64,000 bases of DNA from Paramacrobiotus metropolitanus (GCF_019649055.1 NW_026570391.1:149257-213256), one strand, 5' to 3'; counted from the stretch's first letter, positions 20,974-32,052 are shown. The notes: generated by a model from the letters alone, not told the origin. Numbers and translations: made by a program.

Positions 20974-23544
20974 ATGGTGGATTTACGCGCGTACCGCGTG
21001 CACATCATCGTGGGCTGCCAGAGCAGTCCGCCCTCGGTGGCGCTCCCGGAATGCACGCGCCTCGTGCACGAACTAAGCAAGGAGACGCGGATCGAGCTGC
21101 TCAAGGGCGTTTTACAACGGCTGGGCTGTCAGCGCGTCTTCGTGCACCGCGTCACGCTGGCCGACTACCGGCCGGTGCTGGACGGGATCCAGGGCGTCGG
21201 GACGCCCGCCGGAAGTTCCCGGCGACGTGGAGCCGTTGATTGTGTGCAATTTTGTCGATGGGACGGAAGCCGACGGGTACCCCGGCATCAGCGTGACGCG
21301 GGAGCTGGAGCGCCGGCGTCTGCCGTTCACCGGCGGGGATTCGCGGTTCTGCCGGGTGGCCAGCAGTAAGACGGCGCAGAAGGCCGTCTTCCGGGTAAGG
21401 AACAATATAAGAAAGCATAAGAAAACATAAGAAAACAGAAGAAAACGAAGCAAGGCGCAGCGGATCAGCGGCGCGTGATTTTTCGCTAATTGTCCTTATA
21501 TGAATCACCGGCTGGATAAGTCAGTTTCCACGGGAAAATTAATTTCGCCGGATAGGGATGTATTTACTGGGATAATAAGGATTTTGAAATATTATTAGAG
21601 ATTTATTTCTACCTTGTTAAAGCCGATTAAATTTGCTCGAAATTATTTTGGTAGGCAGTATCCATCCACATCAGTAAAACCATTAATGCGGACATACTTC
21701 TGAAAAACTGCTCGAAATTAATAGCGCTCAAGGGAAACGCCGCACAGCAATCCCGGATTAAATTGGTTCATTCGAATTATTTCGCGGAATTTAAATATCA
21801 ACAATCAAAAAGATGAATCAGCAATTTTTATTCATAAGTAATGCGGCAAGAAAATTATTGCTCATGTGCTGTATCCATTGGCGGAACTGGATACAACCAG
21901 CATGTGCATAAATTAACCGGCATTTTTTCAGTAAATTTTCGACAACGTATTCATCGCGCATTCGATAAACTTGACCAATATTTTATAATGCATGTGTACT
22001 CGTTAATATAGTACATAATTTTCATTTACAACTAACCGGCATTTTGTAATAACTTCATCTTTACCACTCAGTTAAGTATGTACATAAATTTATGTGATTA
22101 CCCGGCAGTGTGTTTATTTAATACTGCAAAAATCACAAATTCTTTTGCTTGGTGACCAGTATTTCGAAAACACATGCAAAGTTTGGAAATTATGCGTTGA
22201 AATGCTGTGAGTGTACTGTGTACAGTCCCTTCCCATGTTAAATTGGGACAACTGGGACTGGGACAAATTCTTCATCTGATTGTATATATTGAGTGGTGCT
22301 CGTTGATGTGCATATTGAAAAATAAATAAAACCGGCATTTTTTCAATGATCAATGTACAAATAATGTAAATGAGCCAGCATTTTCAGTTGTAATAAAACC
22401 CAATCTTTTATATACAGTACCTGTATTTTCAGCGGCATAATTAAACTGATTTACGAGTATAAACCGACATTTTTGAAGCAGTTATAAAATAACCGGCACT
22501 TCTTTAATACTGCTTAAATTAATCGGTATTTTTATTGTACCTATATAATTATTAAAATAATATATTGTTAAATACCGGCATTTTGTACGTACGTGCATTC
22601 GCCGGCATTCTTGTCGTATAATTATAACCTTTATACTTGTACACTATTAACCAGCATTTGCTAGGCTTAATTAACACGGCGAGGGCTTTACAGAAGAACG
22701 GCGTGGCGACCTCCGAGTACCAGGAGATCGAGCCGCTGCAGTTGTCCACGGACATGGACACGGCCATAACCTCGGTGGGCTTCCCCATGATCGTCAAGCC
22801 CATCGTCTCCTACGGCAGCCTGGGCATCTCCAAGGCCTCCGTCGTCCACGACAAGCAGGAGGCCTGCTCGCAGGTCCGCGCCCTCTTCCACTCCTCCCAC
22901 GTCAACCGCGTCAACCAGGACGGCGGCGTCTACGTCGAGCGCTTCCTCAACGGCCCCGAGTACGTCGCCTTCCTCACCGGCGACGCGACGGTGGGGCTCA
23001 AGTGCTACCCGGTGGTGCAGCGCCTCTTCCACGGGGCGGCGTCCCGCGAGGAGCAGCTCCTGGCCTTCGACGCCTACTGGGAGGACCTCCGCCACGGCGA
23101 GGACCACCGCGACGACGCCGGCAAGGAGATCTTCATCAGTTACGCGCTGGTGGAGGACGCGGCGCTGCAGGGCCGCCTGCAGGAGCTGGCCAAGAAGGCC
23201 TACGCGGTGCTGGGCGGCAACGGGTACGCCAAGATCGACATCCGCGCCGACGACGACCAGAACAGCAACCTCTACGTCCTGGAGGTCAACGTCAACGCCA
23301 TCCTGTCGCTGGAGTCGCGGATGGCCGTCGGCCAGGTGAGTCCCGTCCCGAACCTTTGTGGCGTCCACTTCCGAGATCGTTTTTACAGATTCTGGAGGTG
23401 GCCGCCATCGATCCCCGCGTCCTGGTGGAGGACATCATTTCCTACGCAGTGCAGCGGCAGTACAATCTCGACCACCCCGCCGACGAGGCGGACGATGACC
23501 CCGGAAGTCCCGGATCGCCGGTCACCGTCCAGGCGGGAGAGTGA
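20974..23544 (+). CDS. ATP-grasp protein of the D-Ala-D-Ala-ligase type, three exons, one frame error
   Basis: Exons are 20974-21394, 22694-23335 and 23389-23544 with canonical GT-AG junctions (FR-KNGVATSEY and VGQ-ILEVAA), giving about 405 residues. The N-terminal part has a Ddl-like pre-ATP-grasp region followed by LIVCNFVDGTEADGYPG and LPFTGGDSRFCRVASSKTAQK, the counterpart of the bacterial gene-product G-x-PYTG...SxxxMDKxxTK region. The central part has FPMIVKPIVSYGSLGISK, the ATP-grasp lysine and glycine-rich loop. GYAKIDIRAD then LYVLEVNVNAILSLES supplies the metal-binding ExN motif. Family members join two amino acids using ATP. The substrate here is unknown, and animals have no peptidoglycan, so transfer from bacteria followed by intron gain is possible. 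Exon 1 changes frame near 21204-21215, within GACGCCCGCCGG, by one extra base. The ATG at 20974 follows an ATT run and has a good Kozak context. Confidence 0.82.
21395..22693 (+). other. 1.3-kb intron with repeated ACCGGCATTTT-like motifs
   Basis: The donor is GTAAGG and the acceptor is CTTTACAG. From about 21915 to 22660 it carries about eleven same-strand copies of a motif near TAACCGGCATTTT (for example 21915, 22036, 22331, 22462, 22492, 22573, 22601 and 22650), at irregular spacing in AT-rich DNA. Confidence 0.7.
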
Positions 23545-24532
23545 CCTTTTCTCCATGCTAAATAAATCCATTTATTACTTTTTGATATTTTTTGCGCGCT
23601 GTGTCTTTCTGCTCAATACTCTTTTTTATTACCGGCATCACTGAACATAAGAGCAAAAGTCGAATTTTAAATAAATTTTGCAGCCGCTATTTTAACCAGG
23701 GTCTCGCGTGCGCCGCATTTACCGGTTGTAGCGGGAAACTGCCATCGTGTGGCGCGGAATACATTAATATTTAAGCGCAGTACAATTACAGCTGTGGGAT
23801 CGTAGCGGCTGCTGTTGGGGAAGACCGCAGCGGAAGCGGCTTATTGATTGATTTGAGGCCTGCGCCGGGCGTCTAAGGCGGTTGAACTAACTTTTTCTTA
23901 ATAAAGAACAAAATTACTGTCAGTAAACCGCTGTTGATGTGAGTACAAGTGCTTACTTTATGCGCGTATTCGCAGCAGCAGTACACAATTTGTTACATAA
24001 AGGAATGACAACATTTCCGGTCAAATTTTCAGATCACGCTAGCGTCCACGTGCACGTGATATAACTGTCGCTACATACGGTAGAAAACCGCGAATACCAA
24101 GTGAAGTCGACAAACATTCAAGTGGTAGACTGTACAACCGATGACCATTCGCTATACGACATGTTATGTCATCTAGATACAAGTAATATACAATACAACA
24201 ATAATTATATTAATTTTTATTCAGTCATCGTGATACAGTAATAGGTATTAAAGTATGCAGTATTATCATAATAATATAGTGTAATTATAACGAATTGTGC
24301 AATGTGGCGTGACTGGCGTACAAGCTTGTGATTTGCCCCGTAATTCCTATCGTAAACTATGTACAGAGATATTGAATCACGTATTATCACTGTGCAGTAT
24401 GCGGCTGCGCAGCCGCTTTTGGAACGTAATACTCGCATGATGGTGTGTAATACGCAGACCAGGAAGAAGCGCTCATCTAGTAAGCCGGCTTTCGGTCGGT
24501 TGCGAAGTTATCCTGTCCGCTGTTCCGCATGC
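23545..24532. other. Intergenic with a segment related to 34.1-34.8 kb
   Basis: The stop codon of the ATP-grasp gene overlaps TGACCTTTT. From about 23800 to 24130 blocks such as GTCAGTAAACCGCT, TTTTCAGATCACGCTAGC and CGACAAACATTCAA also occur, in the same order, at 34140-34760. I see no gene. Confidence 0.5.
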
Positions 24533-24536
24533 TTAA

Positions 24537-25530
24537 GGGATTTGGCCCGGTACATGGTAAAGATGGTATCAAATTCGTGTACATGCACGAAAACGTTCAT
24601 CTTCGCGCCCTCCCAAACCCTTCTTTGCTGTGTATTATCGCATTCTGTAGCCAGACGATTTGTATACCTAGGCGTGAAAACCGTTTGTGCGCGCAACATC
24701 CGGTGCGGGAGTTATGGCTGTCAGAATATTCCAAAACATTTAGATGCACTCAGGTGTTTCAAAGGTCTCGTTATCAACCGATCCCCTCTAAAAGTTTACA
24801 TTTAAATGCACGTATGTATGAAGATCATTTTTACACCGAACCAGGGTTGTACCAATCTTTTTGTCAGAGACCGCTCACTCGAGGCGGTAGACACCTCTTG
24901 TGGCTTTGCTCTGTCGCCCGCCCGCACATGGCTACTCCATTCGTGCCGCGCTATTACGCTGCTTACTCAGCGTATACTTTGTCTACGCTGACCAATCAGC
25001 GCATTTCTCTGCACTCTTGGGGGTGGAGCCCTGCGCCTACGGGCGATTCCATGCTTTGCAGCATCAGCTGTTGCATACCCGCAGCACGCGGAATCATTAT
25101 CACGATTCCTGGATAGCGCACTGCAGGCACTTTTTCCACAGCTTTTCCCCCATCGGGTTTTCTGTTGGTTTTGTGTTGTTGTTGTTGCTTTATTGTACCA
25201 ATAAAGGCGATATTTGCCCCATTTTCCATCTGCTTCTGTGTCATATCTGACATTTTCAAAATTTAAAATAAATTTCAAAAGTTTAAAATTCATTTTAAAA
25301 TTTAAAAGAAAATGCTGGAGCCGTGGTTCGGTGTAAAAACGACCTTTATGCATATGTGCGTTAACATGCAAAATTTAAAGCAGATCGGTCCATGATGAGA
25401 CTTTTGGTACACCTCAAAGCATTTAAACTTTTTGGAATTTGCTTACCGTCACAACTCCCGAGCCGGATGTTGCGCGCACACACAGTTTTTTCGCCAATGT
25501 GCACAAATCATATGGTCACAGAATGCACTG
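24537..25530. mobile_element. TTAA foldback family A with central insert
   Basis: The left arm (24537-24860) starts right after TTAA (24533-24536) with GGGATTTGGCCCGGTACATGG. It runs through GGCGTGAAAACCGTTTGTGC and GGGAGTTATGGCTGTCAG to an ATGAAGATCATTTTTACACC junction. The right arm resumes at about 25261 and repeats these blocks inverted up to about 25530, where it is truncated without the terminal GTACCGGGCC. About 400 bp between the arms (24860-25260) is unlike the copy at 45 kb. That stretch is GC-rich with a GACCAATCAGCGC CCAAT-type box, and may be a separate insertion. Confidence 0.7.
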
Positions 25531-27019
25531 ATGCATACGGATCTGGATCGCAGATTGACCAAAATAACTTGAAGGTAAATCATCGAATTTGACGGATACA
25601 CTTGACTGTGAGGCATGCGGCACGGAACCGTCCGGAAAAGAAATATCGCAACATTATTCGCCGTTACCTGTAAACGGAACCACATACGCGCGGATCATCG
25701 AACGCGGTTATCCAAAAAACACTAGCGTCGTCATTTGACAGTCGACGTCCTGGGAATGCAATATCCTCATTAGTGGATATTCACCAACAAGAATCTTGCA
25801 TTCGAAGGACGCCTGCCGACTTGAAATTCGAGGAACCATACATTCGAAGACTGTCATTATTGGCATTTTGCTACCCATTGTTAGCCCCCGTGCTGCAACG
25901 TTACTATACACATTATACTATGAATACATACATGATATACACCAGGAAATACATAAGCTTGAATGTGAAATGAAACTTTCATGAGATGAGAACGCCGCTG
26001 ATGGTCTGCGACTCGGTGCAACTAACTGACCTAATTCCTAAGCATCCGACTTTTAACCATTACCGGAATACACAACGATCTCACATCAGTCACATGCACA
26101 GATGTTGAGGATGTACGAGTACGCGCAATTTAGGATAAATATAGGTTCGGCTTGGTAGCATCTACCAAATGCTCTCCGTCTAAGTTGATGCCGTCCCTTG
26201 GCATGAAAAGGTTGGAGAAGAGAGCAAGCAAACAAGAATATATTTTTTTTAAATCGACATGAGAAAAACCATCGTATTTCTGTTGAGCAACACGCATGCT
26301 TGTATATACAATATGAATGCGGACACAGTATGAAGAACACAGATCAACATAGAATTATGATAGGAAAAAATTCACTTAATATGTGTCCAATGTAATTCCC
26401 CTTTGGTATATGAATTAGTTAGTCCAATGTGGATATCTGCAAGCACGTACGTGGTATAAAGATGTTACATTGTTAACCTGTGCAATCTGAAAGCACCGAT
26501 TCCCGATGCCAGCCTTTGCCAGGGTACCTGACCGGGCAACGTAATAAGCCGCCGACACCAACGAGCACTCTAATTTTGATTTTCGGCTTCCTACCTCGCT
26601 TTGGCAGGATTAGCTCCGGTCCCCGGAACATGTATAGTACAAGGTATTGCTTCTGCGGTTCTAAAGATAATTTCGGTCGTTTCCCTTTTTCCTGCACAAT
26701 TGGTTTCTTCGGTGCATGTTGAAGATAACGGTTAAATATTACCGGCCAAAAAGGTGCTTGTCTCTTGACTCTTGGGAAAACTGGGCATCGCGGCAGACAG
26801 TTGGCGTACAGGTAACTTCCACCCGCGCTGGGGGAATCCCCCAAGGAAGCATGACCTTTCACTTGTTTCATACCTGTACGGCTAATGCCGTACTCCTTTG
26901 GGACATAGCAGTTTTCAGTGAGCGGTGCATGGTTACTGGGAGCAAACCGATGTACCACATTAAAAGGTACATTACAGTAGCCATTTACATTAAGTAATCG
27001 CACAATGATCCAGAATTCT
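25531..27019. other. Intergenic, one unassigned open frame
   Basis: A 176-codon frame is open on the minus strand (26473-27003). It shows no domain, no signal peptide and weak codon bias, and I do not call it a gene. The rest is AT-rich. Confidence 0.4.
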
Positions 27020-27039
27020 GGGTGGCAAAAGACCTTCTC

Positions 27040-27285
27040 GGAGGCGCACTTCGTTGGGGTATACGATGCGGTGGGTGTGTATCACTACAACGTCATTCCG
27101 CAAACTTCAGCTGTCTTAGCAAGAAGCCGGCGGGCTTCTACACCGATCCGGAGACGCGCTGCCAGGTCTTCCACCGCTGCGCCGTCAACGGCAACCAGAC
27201 CAGCTATCTCTGCGTCCACAGCACGCTCTTCAACCAGGTGACGCTCGTCTGCTACTACTGCTTCGACGTCGACTGCCAAAAGTAA
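27040..27285 (+). pseudogene. Chitin-binding (peritrophin-A) domain relic
   Basis: From 27112 the frame gives FSCLSKKPAGFYTDPE, then CQVFHRC, a TSYLC string and TLFNQVTLVCYY, ending VDCQK. This matches the peritrophin/CBM14 domain encoded at 38.0 kb almost residue by residue and keeps its cysteines. Upstream codons (VYHYNVIPQT) also resemble that gene (MYATIPET) but lie in another frame. About four bases are missing near 27110 compared with the intact gene. No signal exon or second exon was found, so I read it as a broken partial copy. A live gene with unrecognised splicing is possible. Confidence 0.65.
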
Positions 27286-27289
27286 GACC

Positions 27290-28105
27290 TGCAACGCTTG
27301 TCATCTTCACCTAACAGAATGTACAGAGTATACATACGAGTATGATTCTTGTCTGGGCTTAACTTAATTAATTTGAGCAACACGATTCTAATCGCTGCTG
27401 TGGGCATTTCGTTTTAGTACGGGGACAATATATAATTTCGAGGAGAGGGATCTAACTACTGTTGCGCGGACAGCTCTGTGGACCGCTGCCAGTGGCGCGA
27501 AGAAAGGAATCAGCCACGCATGGGGTGGTTAGCCACGCAGTTCTGGCTGTAACCGTCTTCTCCAGCGGGATAATTTGTACTAGGCAGATATACTATTCAG
27601 ACGGTATATCGGTAGCCAACGTGCGATTGGCCTGTTCCTAAACCAAAACGCTCACTGCCGTTTCTGCATCAGTCTTCGGAGTATATGCATCAACAAGGAA
27701 GAAAAAAGATCTTCCCCGATTAATTAAAAGCACTGGCAATAAAATGGAAACCTTTAAATAGTTTTGCCGAAAGTGGGAGATTAAAGTCATCTGAGATCGG
27801 ACAAGAGTACCTAAGTTACATTGTGTTGGAATAAAAAACTGAATTTGTTACAGTCGTGGTAATTAAATTCTGTCACATAAACTTTAAGCTCGTTGAAATC
27901 ATTTCAGTTCAGCCTCTCTCCACTTTTACCATGACCGATGAAAAAAATTTTTAAGTGTACGCAAGGCTTAATGTGTCTTCCTGCAACCAACAAAATTTTT
28001 TGGAGCCGGGAGCCACTCAGAGCCAGTGACTTGGCCATGGTAAGCACTGTGCAAATCGCCGAGAGACAAATTTCAATTCGTCCGTTTTTCACACCGGCTC
28101 ACTAC
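27290..28105. other. Intergenic, nothing recognised
   Basis: AT-rich sequence with only short frames. No gene or clear repeat. Confidence 0.4.
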
Positions 28106-28109
28106 TTCA

Positions 28110-28256
28110 AACTGGCAGTTTTTATACTGGTTGACTGCCGCAGCACTGGACCGTAGGTCCAGTGTTGTGGTAGTCAATGAAACTTGGCAGTTTTTATACT
28201 GGTTGACTGCCGCAGCACTGGACCGTAGGTCCAGTGTTGTGGTAGTCAATGAAACT
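28110..28256 (-). repeat. Two copies of the 70-bp satellite unit
   Basis: Two tandem units of the same repeat that forms the array at 58.8-64 kb, here in the opposite orientation. The palindrome arms are one base pair longer than in the array (GGACC and GGTCC instead of GGCC and GGCC), a paired change that keeps the hairpin. Confidence 0.9.
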
Positions 28257-28887
28257 GGGTTCTTTATTCACCTGTGGTACATCGTATTGTTACATAATCA
28301 AAAAACATCACAATTTTACAACATTAAAACTTCGTTTAACTTTTCTGCTCCTTCCATTGTTCCCAAAACTGAGGCCGCGTTCCCCCGCTGTATCGCCAAC
28401 GACAGTCGTTGACGTAGAAATTCATGAGAACGCTTCTCTCCTGTCTGCTGTTCTAGTCGTTTGCCCAGTTCTTTGATAATGGCGATGGCGGTCGGTCCCC
28501 AAGGGCCCATTGTTTCAAAAGCTATCGGAGCAAAGATATATCTGCCGAACAAGTACGCATACAGCTGCGCCTTTCTTTCTTCCGCTTCCAACGCAGCTGC
28601 GCCTGCGTTTGCCGCCGTAGATTTAATGTGGGAAGGCGCAACAGTATCCACGCAAGTGACATCCCACGCTAAACACATCCCTCTCTGCCAGGCAAAGGTT
28701 GTGCAGCCGTCAGGGCGTCGTTCGGAAGTATGTGACGTTCCGCGGGGCTCTAACTTCGCAGGGATTCCAGCTGACACTAAAGAGCGGCACACGATGCTGT
28801 TCAATTCGCCATGTCGCGGGTGTCTACCTGCGGAAAATGCACACGAAAGGCCGTGGTGTCCGTACTTATCAACGTGCTTATGACACT
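28257..28887 (-). mobile_element. 5'-truncated retroelement tail with 11-bp target duplication
   Basis: On the minus strand the fragment encodes the C-terminal part of a retroelement polyprotein. It has a Cys/His knuckle remnant (CHKH...HHGLSC), then GRHPRH, an RPDG motif, LAWDVT, a long IAFETMGPWGPTAIAII-type segment and finally QRGNAASVLGT. RPDG plus WDVT is reminiscent of the PD-(D/E)XK restriction-like endonuclease that follows reverse transcriptase in R2-like elements; this family call is tentative. The coding end is near 28316 and an AATAAA lies close to the 3' end. The whole 631-bp piece is flanked by TCAATGAAACT on both sides (28246-28256 and 28888-28898), so it inserted by target-primed reverse transcription into a 70-bp repeat unit. 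Open codons upstream of 28887 belong to the repeat, not the element. Confidence 0.8.
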
Positions 28888-28970
28888 TCAATGAAACTTG
28901 GCAGTTTTTATACTGGTTGACTGCCGCAGCACTGGACCGTAGGTCCAGTGTTGTGGTAGTCAATGAAACT
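28888..28970 (-). repeat. Third copy of the 70-bp satellite unit, split by the insertion
   Basis: It continues the repeat interrupted by the retroelement, in the same orientation as 28110-28256. The three units were contiguous before the insertion. Confidence 0.88.
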
Positions 28971-29125
28971 TAGCTGTTTTCGTACTTTGTTGTTGTTGCT
29001 TTGTTGCTGTTTTCCTTCTTTGTTGTTGTTTTCGTGCTATATTGTGCCTGTTTTCGTACTTTGTTGTTGTTGCTTTGTTGCTCTTTTCCTACTTTGTTGT
29101 TGTTTTCGTGCTGTATTGTGCCATT
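28971..29125. repeat. Two tandem units of about 75 bp, GTTTTCGTACTTTGTTG type
   Basis: Two nearly identical units, each containing CTGTTTTCGTACTTTGTTG, CTTTGTTGCT and GTTTTCGTGCTATATTGTGCC-like blocks. They directly abut the 70-bp repeat. Confidence 0.85.
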
Positions 29126-29640
29126 AAGACCGGTTCCTCGAAGTTCTTCTTACGGCAAGGTTTCTAGCGGTTATTAATCTTTGGGCTTTCAGCTGATTGT
29201 AAAGATTGTAGTCTTTTCTTGCAGAATATGGCACGTTTTTCTGAACGTTGGTGTGTGAATTCGAAAGTGGTGTGCAAAATTTGGTAATTTAAGCCAAATG
29301 TTGGGGATTAGTGAAAGCGTTTCGCTCTAAATTTAATCGCACGGTATAATAGTACACTGGGGCTTTAATACATACACCGAGTGAGCATGGTTCCAGCGGT
29401 CCCTATCTGCACCCCGAACTACCAACCCTACCTATGTTGTTGGTCCCTAAGTTTCCTGTGTTCTCAGTTTTGGTTCCTTCTGCCCGCTCGTCGCTATCGG
29501 CCCTGCGACAGTACAGTACAGCTTCCGGTATATACGATTGATGCTTGATATATACAAGAACCACGAACAGGCCTCAAGTGCATAGTACGAACGCTTATCG
29601 CTTGCAAGTCATAGGTTGAGAAGCGAATATCGCTGACGTC
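29126..29640. other. Intergenic, 3' flank of cysteine-rich copy 2
   Basis: Nothing recognised until about 29600. There the conserved 3' block of the cysteine-rich family begins (GAATATCGCTGACGTCA on the plus strand). Confidence 0.4.
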
Positions 29641-29701
29641 ACCCAGAAAGGTCACACTTGATTCAACCGTCTGCGCCGTTCGCTGTGTCAGTGGCGTCCG
29701 G

Positions 29702-30048
29702 TCATTTCATGGCGCCGCAGAGGAGTACGTTGGTGTTCTTCTTGATGTTGCTTTGGCGGAACTTGGCCAGATCGACAATGTCCCCTTCGCTCCAGTTGTG
29801 GATGTCGATCTCGCCGGCGACGCACTTGAAGGAGCCAGCTGGCTTGGGACAGTCGCCGGCGCTCTTGCAGGTCACCGCCTTCTTCACCCAGCGCATCGTC
29901 GTCTTGCGCAGACTGCCCGGGGCTCCTTGTTTTTGAAGGAAGGGTTGACTTGCGTGTCAACGGTGATCTTCTCGCATATCCGCGCCGCGTCCACGGCCAG
30001 CGCGGCCAATGCGAGCACGCAGAGAGCAGCAGCCAGGAAACGCTTCAT
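29702..30048 (-). pseudogene. Secreted cysteine-rich protein paralogue 2, frame broken by one base
   Basis: It starts at 30048 with MKRFLAAALCVLALAALAVD, a signal peptide nearly identical to the copy at 4.75 kb, and ends with IKKNTNVLLCGAMK. The region has one base fewer than needed. The frame changes at a C/G run (29915-29922): CCCCGGG stands where the intact copy has CCACCGGG. Read literally, the protein stops after about 54 residues. Codons on both sides of the break are conserved, but the final Cys pair is CG instead of CC, so some decay is possible. It has a TATA box at 30151-30157 in the same AGTATAAAAACT context as copy 1 and the same conserved 3' flank. It may be a real gene with a consensus error. 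Confidence 0.75.
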
Positions 30049-30150
30049 CTTCACGCATAAACGACAGATTTATATCTGTATAGTGCGTAAAATTGCAGAC
30101 AGATTAATTTTTTGACTAATTAGTGATAGCTTCAGTGAACTGCAAAGAGT

Positions 30151-30157
30151 TTTTATA
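30151..30157 (-). promoter_or_regulatory. TATA box of cysteine-rich copy 2
   Basis: TATAAAA on the minus strand within CAGTATAAAAACT, about 105 bp before the start codon at 30048. This 13-base context also occurs in the unit of the 70-bp satellite. Confidence 0.7.
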
Positions 30158-30169
30158 CTGCCTCGCAAA

Positions 30170-31900
30170 TTGTTTTGACAAAATTTGCACCGCTGTTTCA
30201 GCGGATGGCAGTGCGCTGGTTTACTAAGAAACTGTACATTTTCTATACGTCGGCTAATGACTTGCTCCATTCTTCATGGTTTCAGTAAGAAACATATTAC
30301 AAATAAGAGAAATATTAACAGTGAGCCGCTATTAAAGGAATTGTCACGGTATAATTATGTGGTCTATATGAGACTTGCTATCCTTGAAAACATTTAGAGG
30401 TATCCAAGGATAGTAACCGGTTTTATTGTCAACCGGATGTTGACAACAAAACGTACAGTGCTCATCGTCTGACTGTTCGCTGTTTGTGGCTGTCATGGCT
30501 TATCAGGCTGATAGACTTTGAGTTCCCGTGGCTCTAAAGCGCCAGCAACAAATGAACCGATGCCAGCCAGAAGCCAGGCAGGAATAACTCGTCCGACCAG
30601 AGGTTTCTGAGGAGGAACAACTTGACGGCTGGGGAGCAGTTGAAGCCGTTCGCAACCAGTTATAATGTGCAAATCATTTTAGTCAGTTAAGGAAAGTCAT
30701 CCGGCCGGTACATGACTACATGGTATAGCTAAATGAGGGATGCCCGCGTGCAAACGGTCATTCAAGTGCGCATGTGCACAAACTATTTCAGAGTCGTGGA
30801 TAGTGTGGGCTTTATTTGGCCGGAATCCGTTTACTTTTTGTTTTAAGGCGTTCCGGACAGCTCATGACTGTCAAACAGAAAGCGAAATGTGGAGAATTTA
30901 GTGACGGTGCTCAATTAATTCCTCTACATTCCCATGTATCATTAGTCAAGTACAACTTTGTGGAACAATTTTAAAAAGCGTTTAAACTGAAAGGCATTAT
31001 AATTATACTATATTGTTCTTCTGCACTGTATTGCCAAATGAGGGCGTTCGCAATATGAAGCATGACAACTGGAATCTGGATCTTTCCGGTTACACTCTTT
31101 CTTGACACGCTCGCTTCAGGTTTCCTTGGACATGTTAAAAGCTGTACTAACGAAATAGTACAGACATTAATCCTACATTTTAGTATGGAGGGAAAAGGTG
31201 AAGTGGCTTAAGAAAACGCAATACAAAGGTAAAAAGTGTACGCCACTAGATACGAATATGAAAAATCCGCAATGCTCCGACCCTGAAATATTAGCTGCCA
31301 TTTGGTGTACAGGGAATTAACGGAGCGCGACTGCACGAGAACGTCGCTAATTCTAGCAAAATCGCTGGAACTTTAGCTTCCGCGCGCTCCCCAATACTTT
31401 TTTATATCGTTGAATGCCATTGTGTAGCCGAATAATTTGTACTTTAAGTATACATGGACGTGAAAACCGTGTGAGAGCTCAGCGCATATTTGTACGAGTA
31501 ATGTGTAGCTGCGGCAATGAGTTTTTGCTGTGTAGCTGCCCTGTGCCACTGTATTATATAAGTAAGTATTCTATCGGTATCTGTAGACTGCATGTGCTAC
31601 ATGTACTGTACTTGTACTTGTATATGTACATGTACGTGTACATATACATGTGCATGTGCATGTACTGTACATGTACATGTACTACATGTACTGCATGTTG
31701 TACAGAATATATTACGGATAGATGACAAACACCGTTGGGCATTAATTTTAATGTTTAATGACAAAATCACTCCTCTTTAGACTGAAGATAATTACAAGGG
31801 AGAAAAGTTCATCTTTTCTAATATTTGAATTATCTCGCTAGTTCACAACAAGCCTCACGTGCACAGTACGTACATTATCACTCTCAGGCAAGCGAACAAG
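30170..31900. other. Intergenic with foldback arm scrap and TGTACATGTAC-rich run
   Basis: About 31400-31480 resembles a foldback family A arm (AATAATTTGTACTTTAAGTATACATGG, GTGAAAACCGTGTGAG type). About 31590-31700 is a run of alternating TGTACATG-like strings that can form many small palindromes. No gene seen. Confidence 0.5.
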
Positions 31901-32052
31901 TCAAATGTTGAGAAGCGAATATCGCTGACGTCACGCCGACAACCGGCATGGCCGGTAAAATGAAGCAGGGTAACAGAATGGATTAGATTACGCAACCTGC
32001 ACACTACAAGTGTGACCGGTCAGACTGTGTCAGCGGCAGACGTTCGCACAGC

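Noticed and set aside
22688-23368. 226-codon frame antisense to the ATP-grasp exon
   Set aside because: A mirror of strong GC3 bias on the real strand; the sense strand has clear family motifs.
26473-27003. 176-codon open frame on the minus strand
   Set aside because: No recognisable domain, no codon bias like the real exons and no splice partners; could be tested by RNA-seq.
28110-28970. Hammerhead-like ribozyme in the 70-bp unit
   Set aside because: On the minus strand the big stem is followed by GAAAC, as in hammerheads, but the required CUGANGA box is only CUGGUUGA-like and no stem I or cleavage triplet fits.
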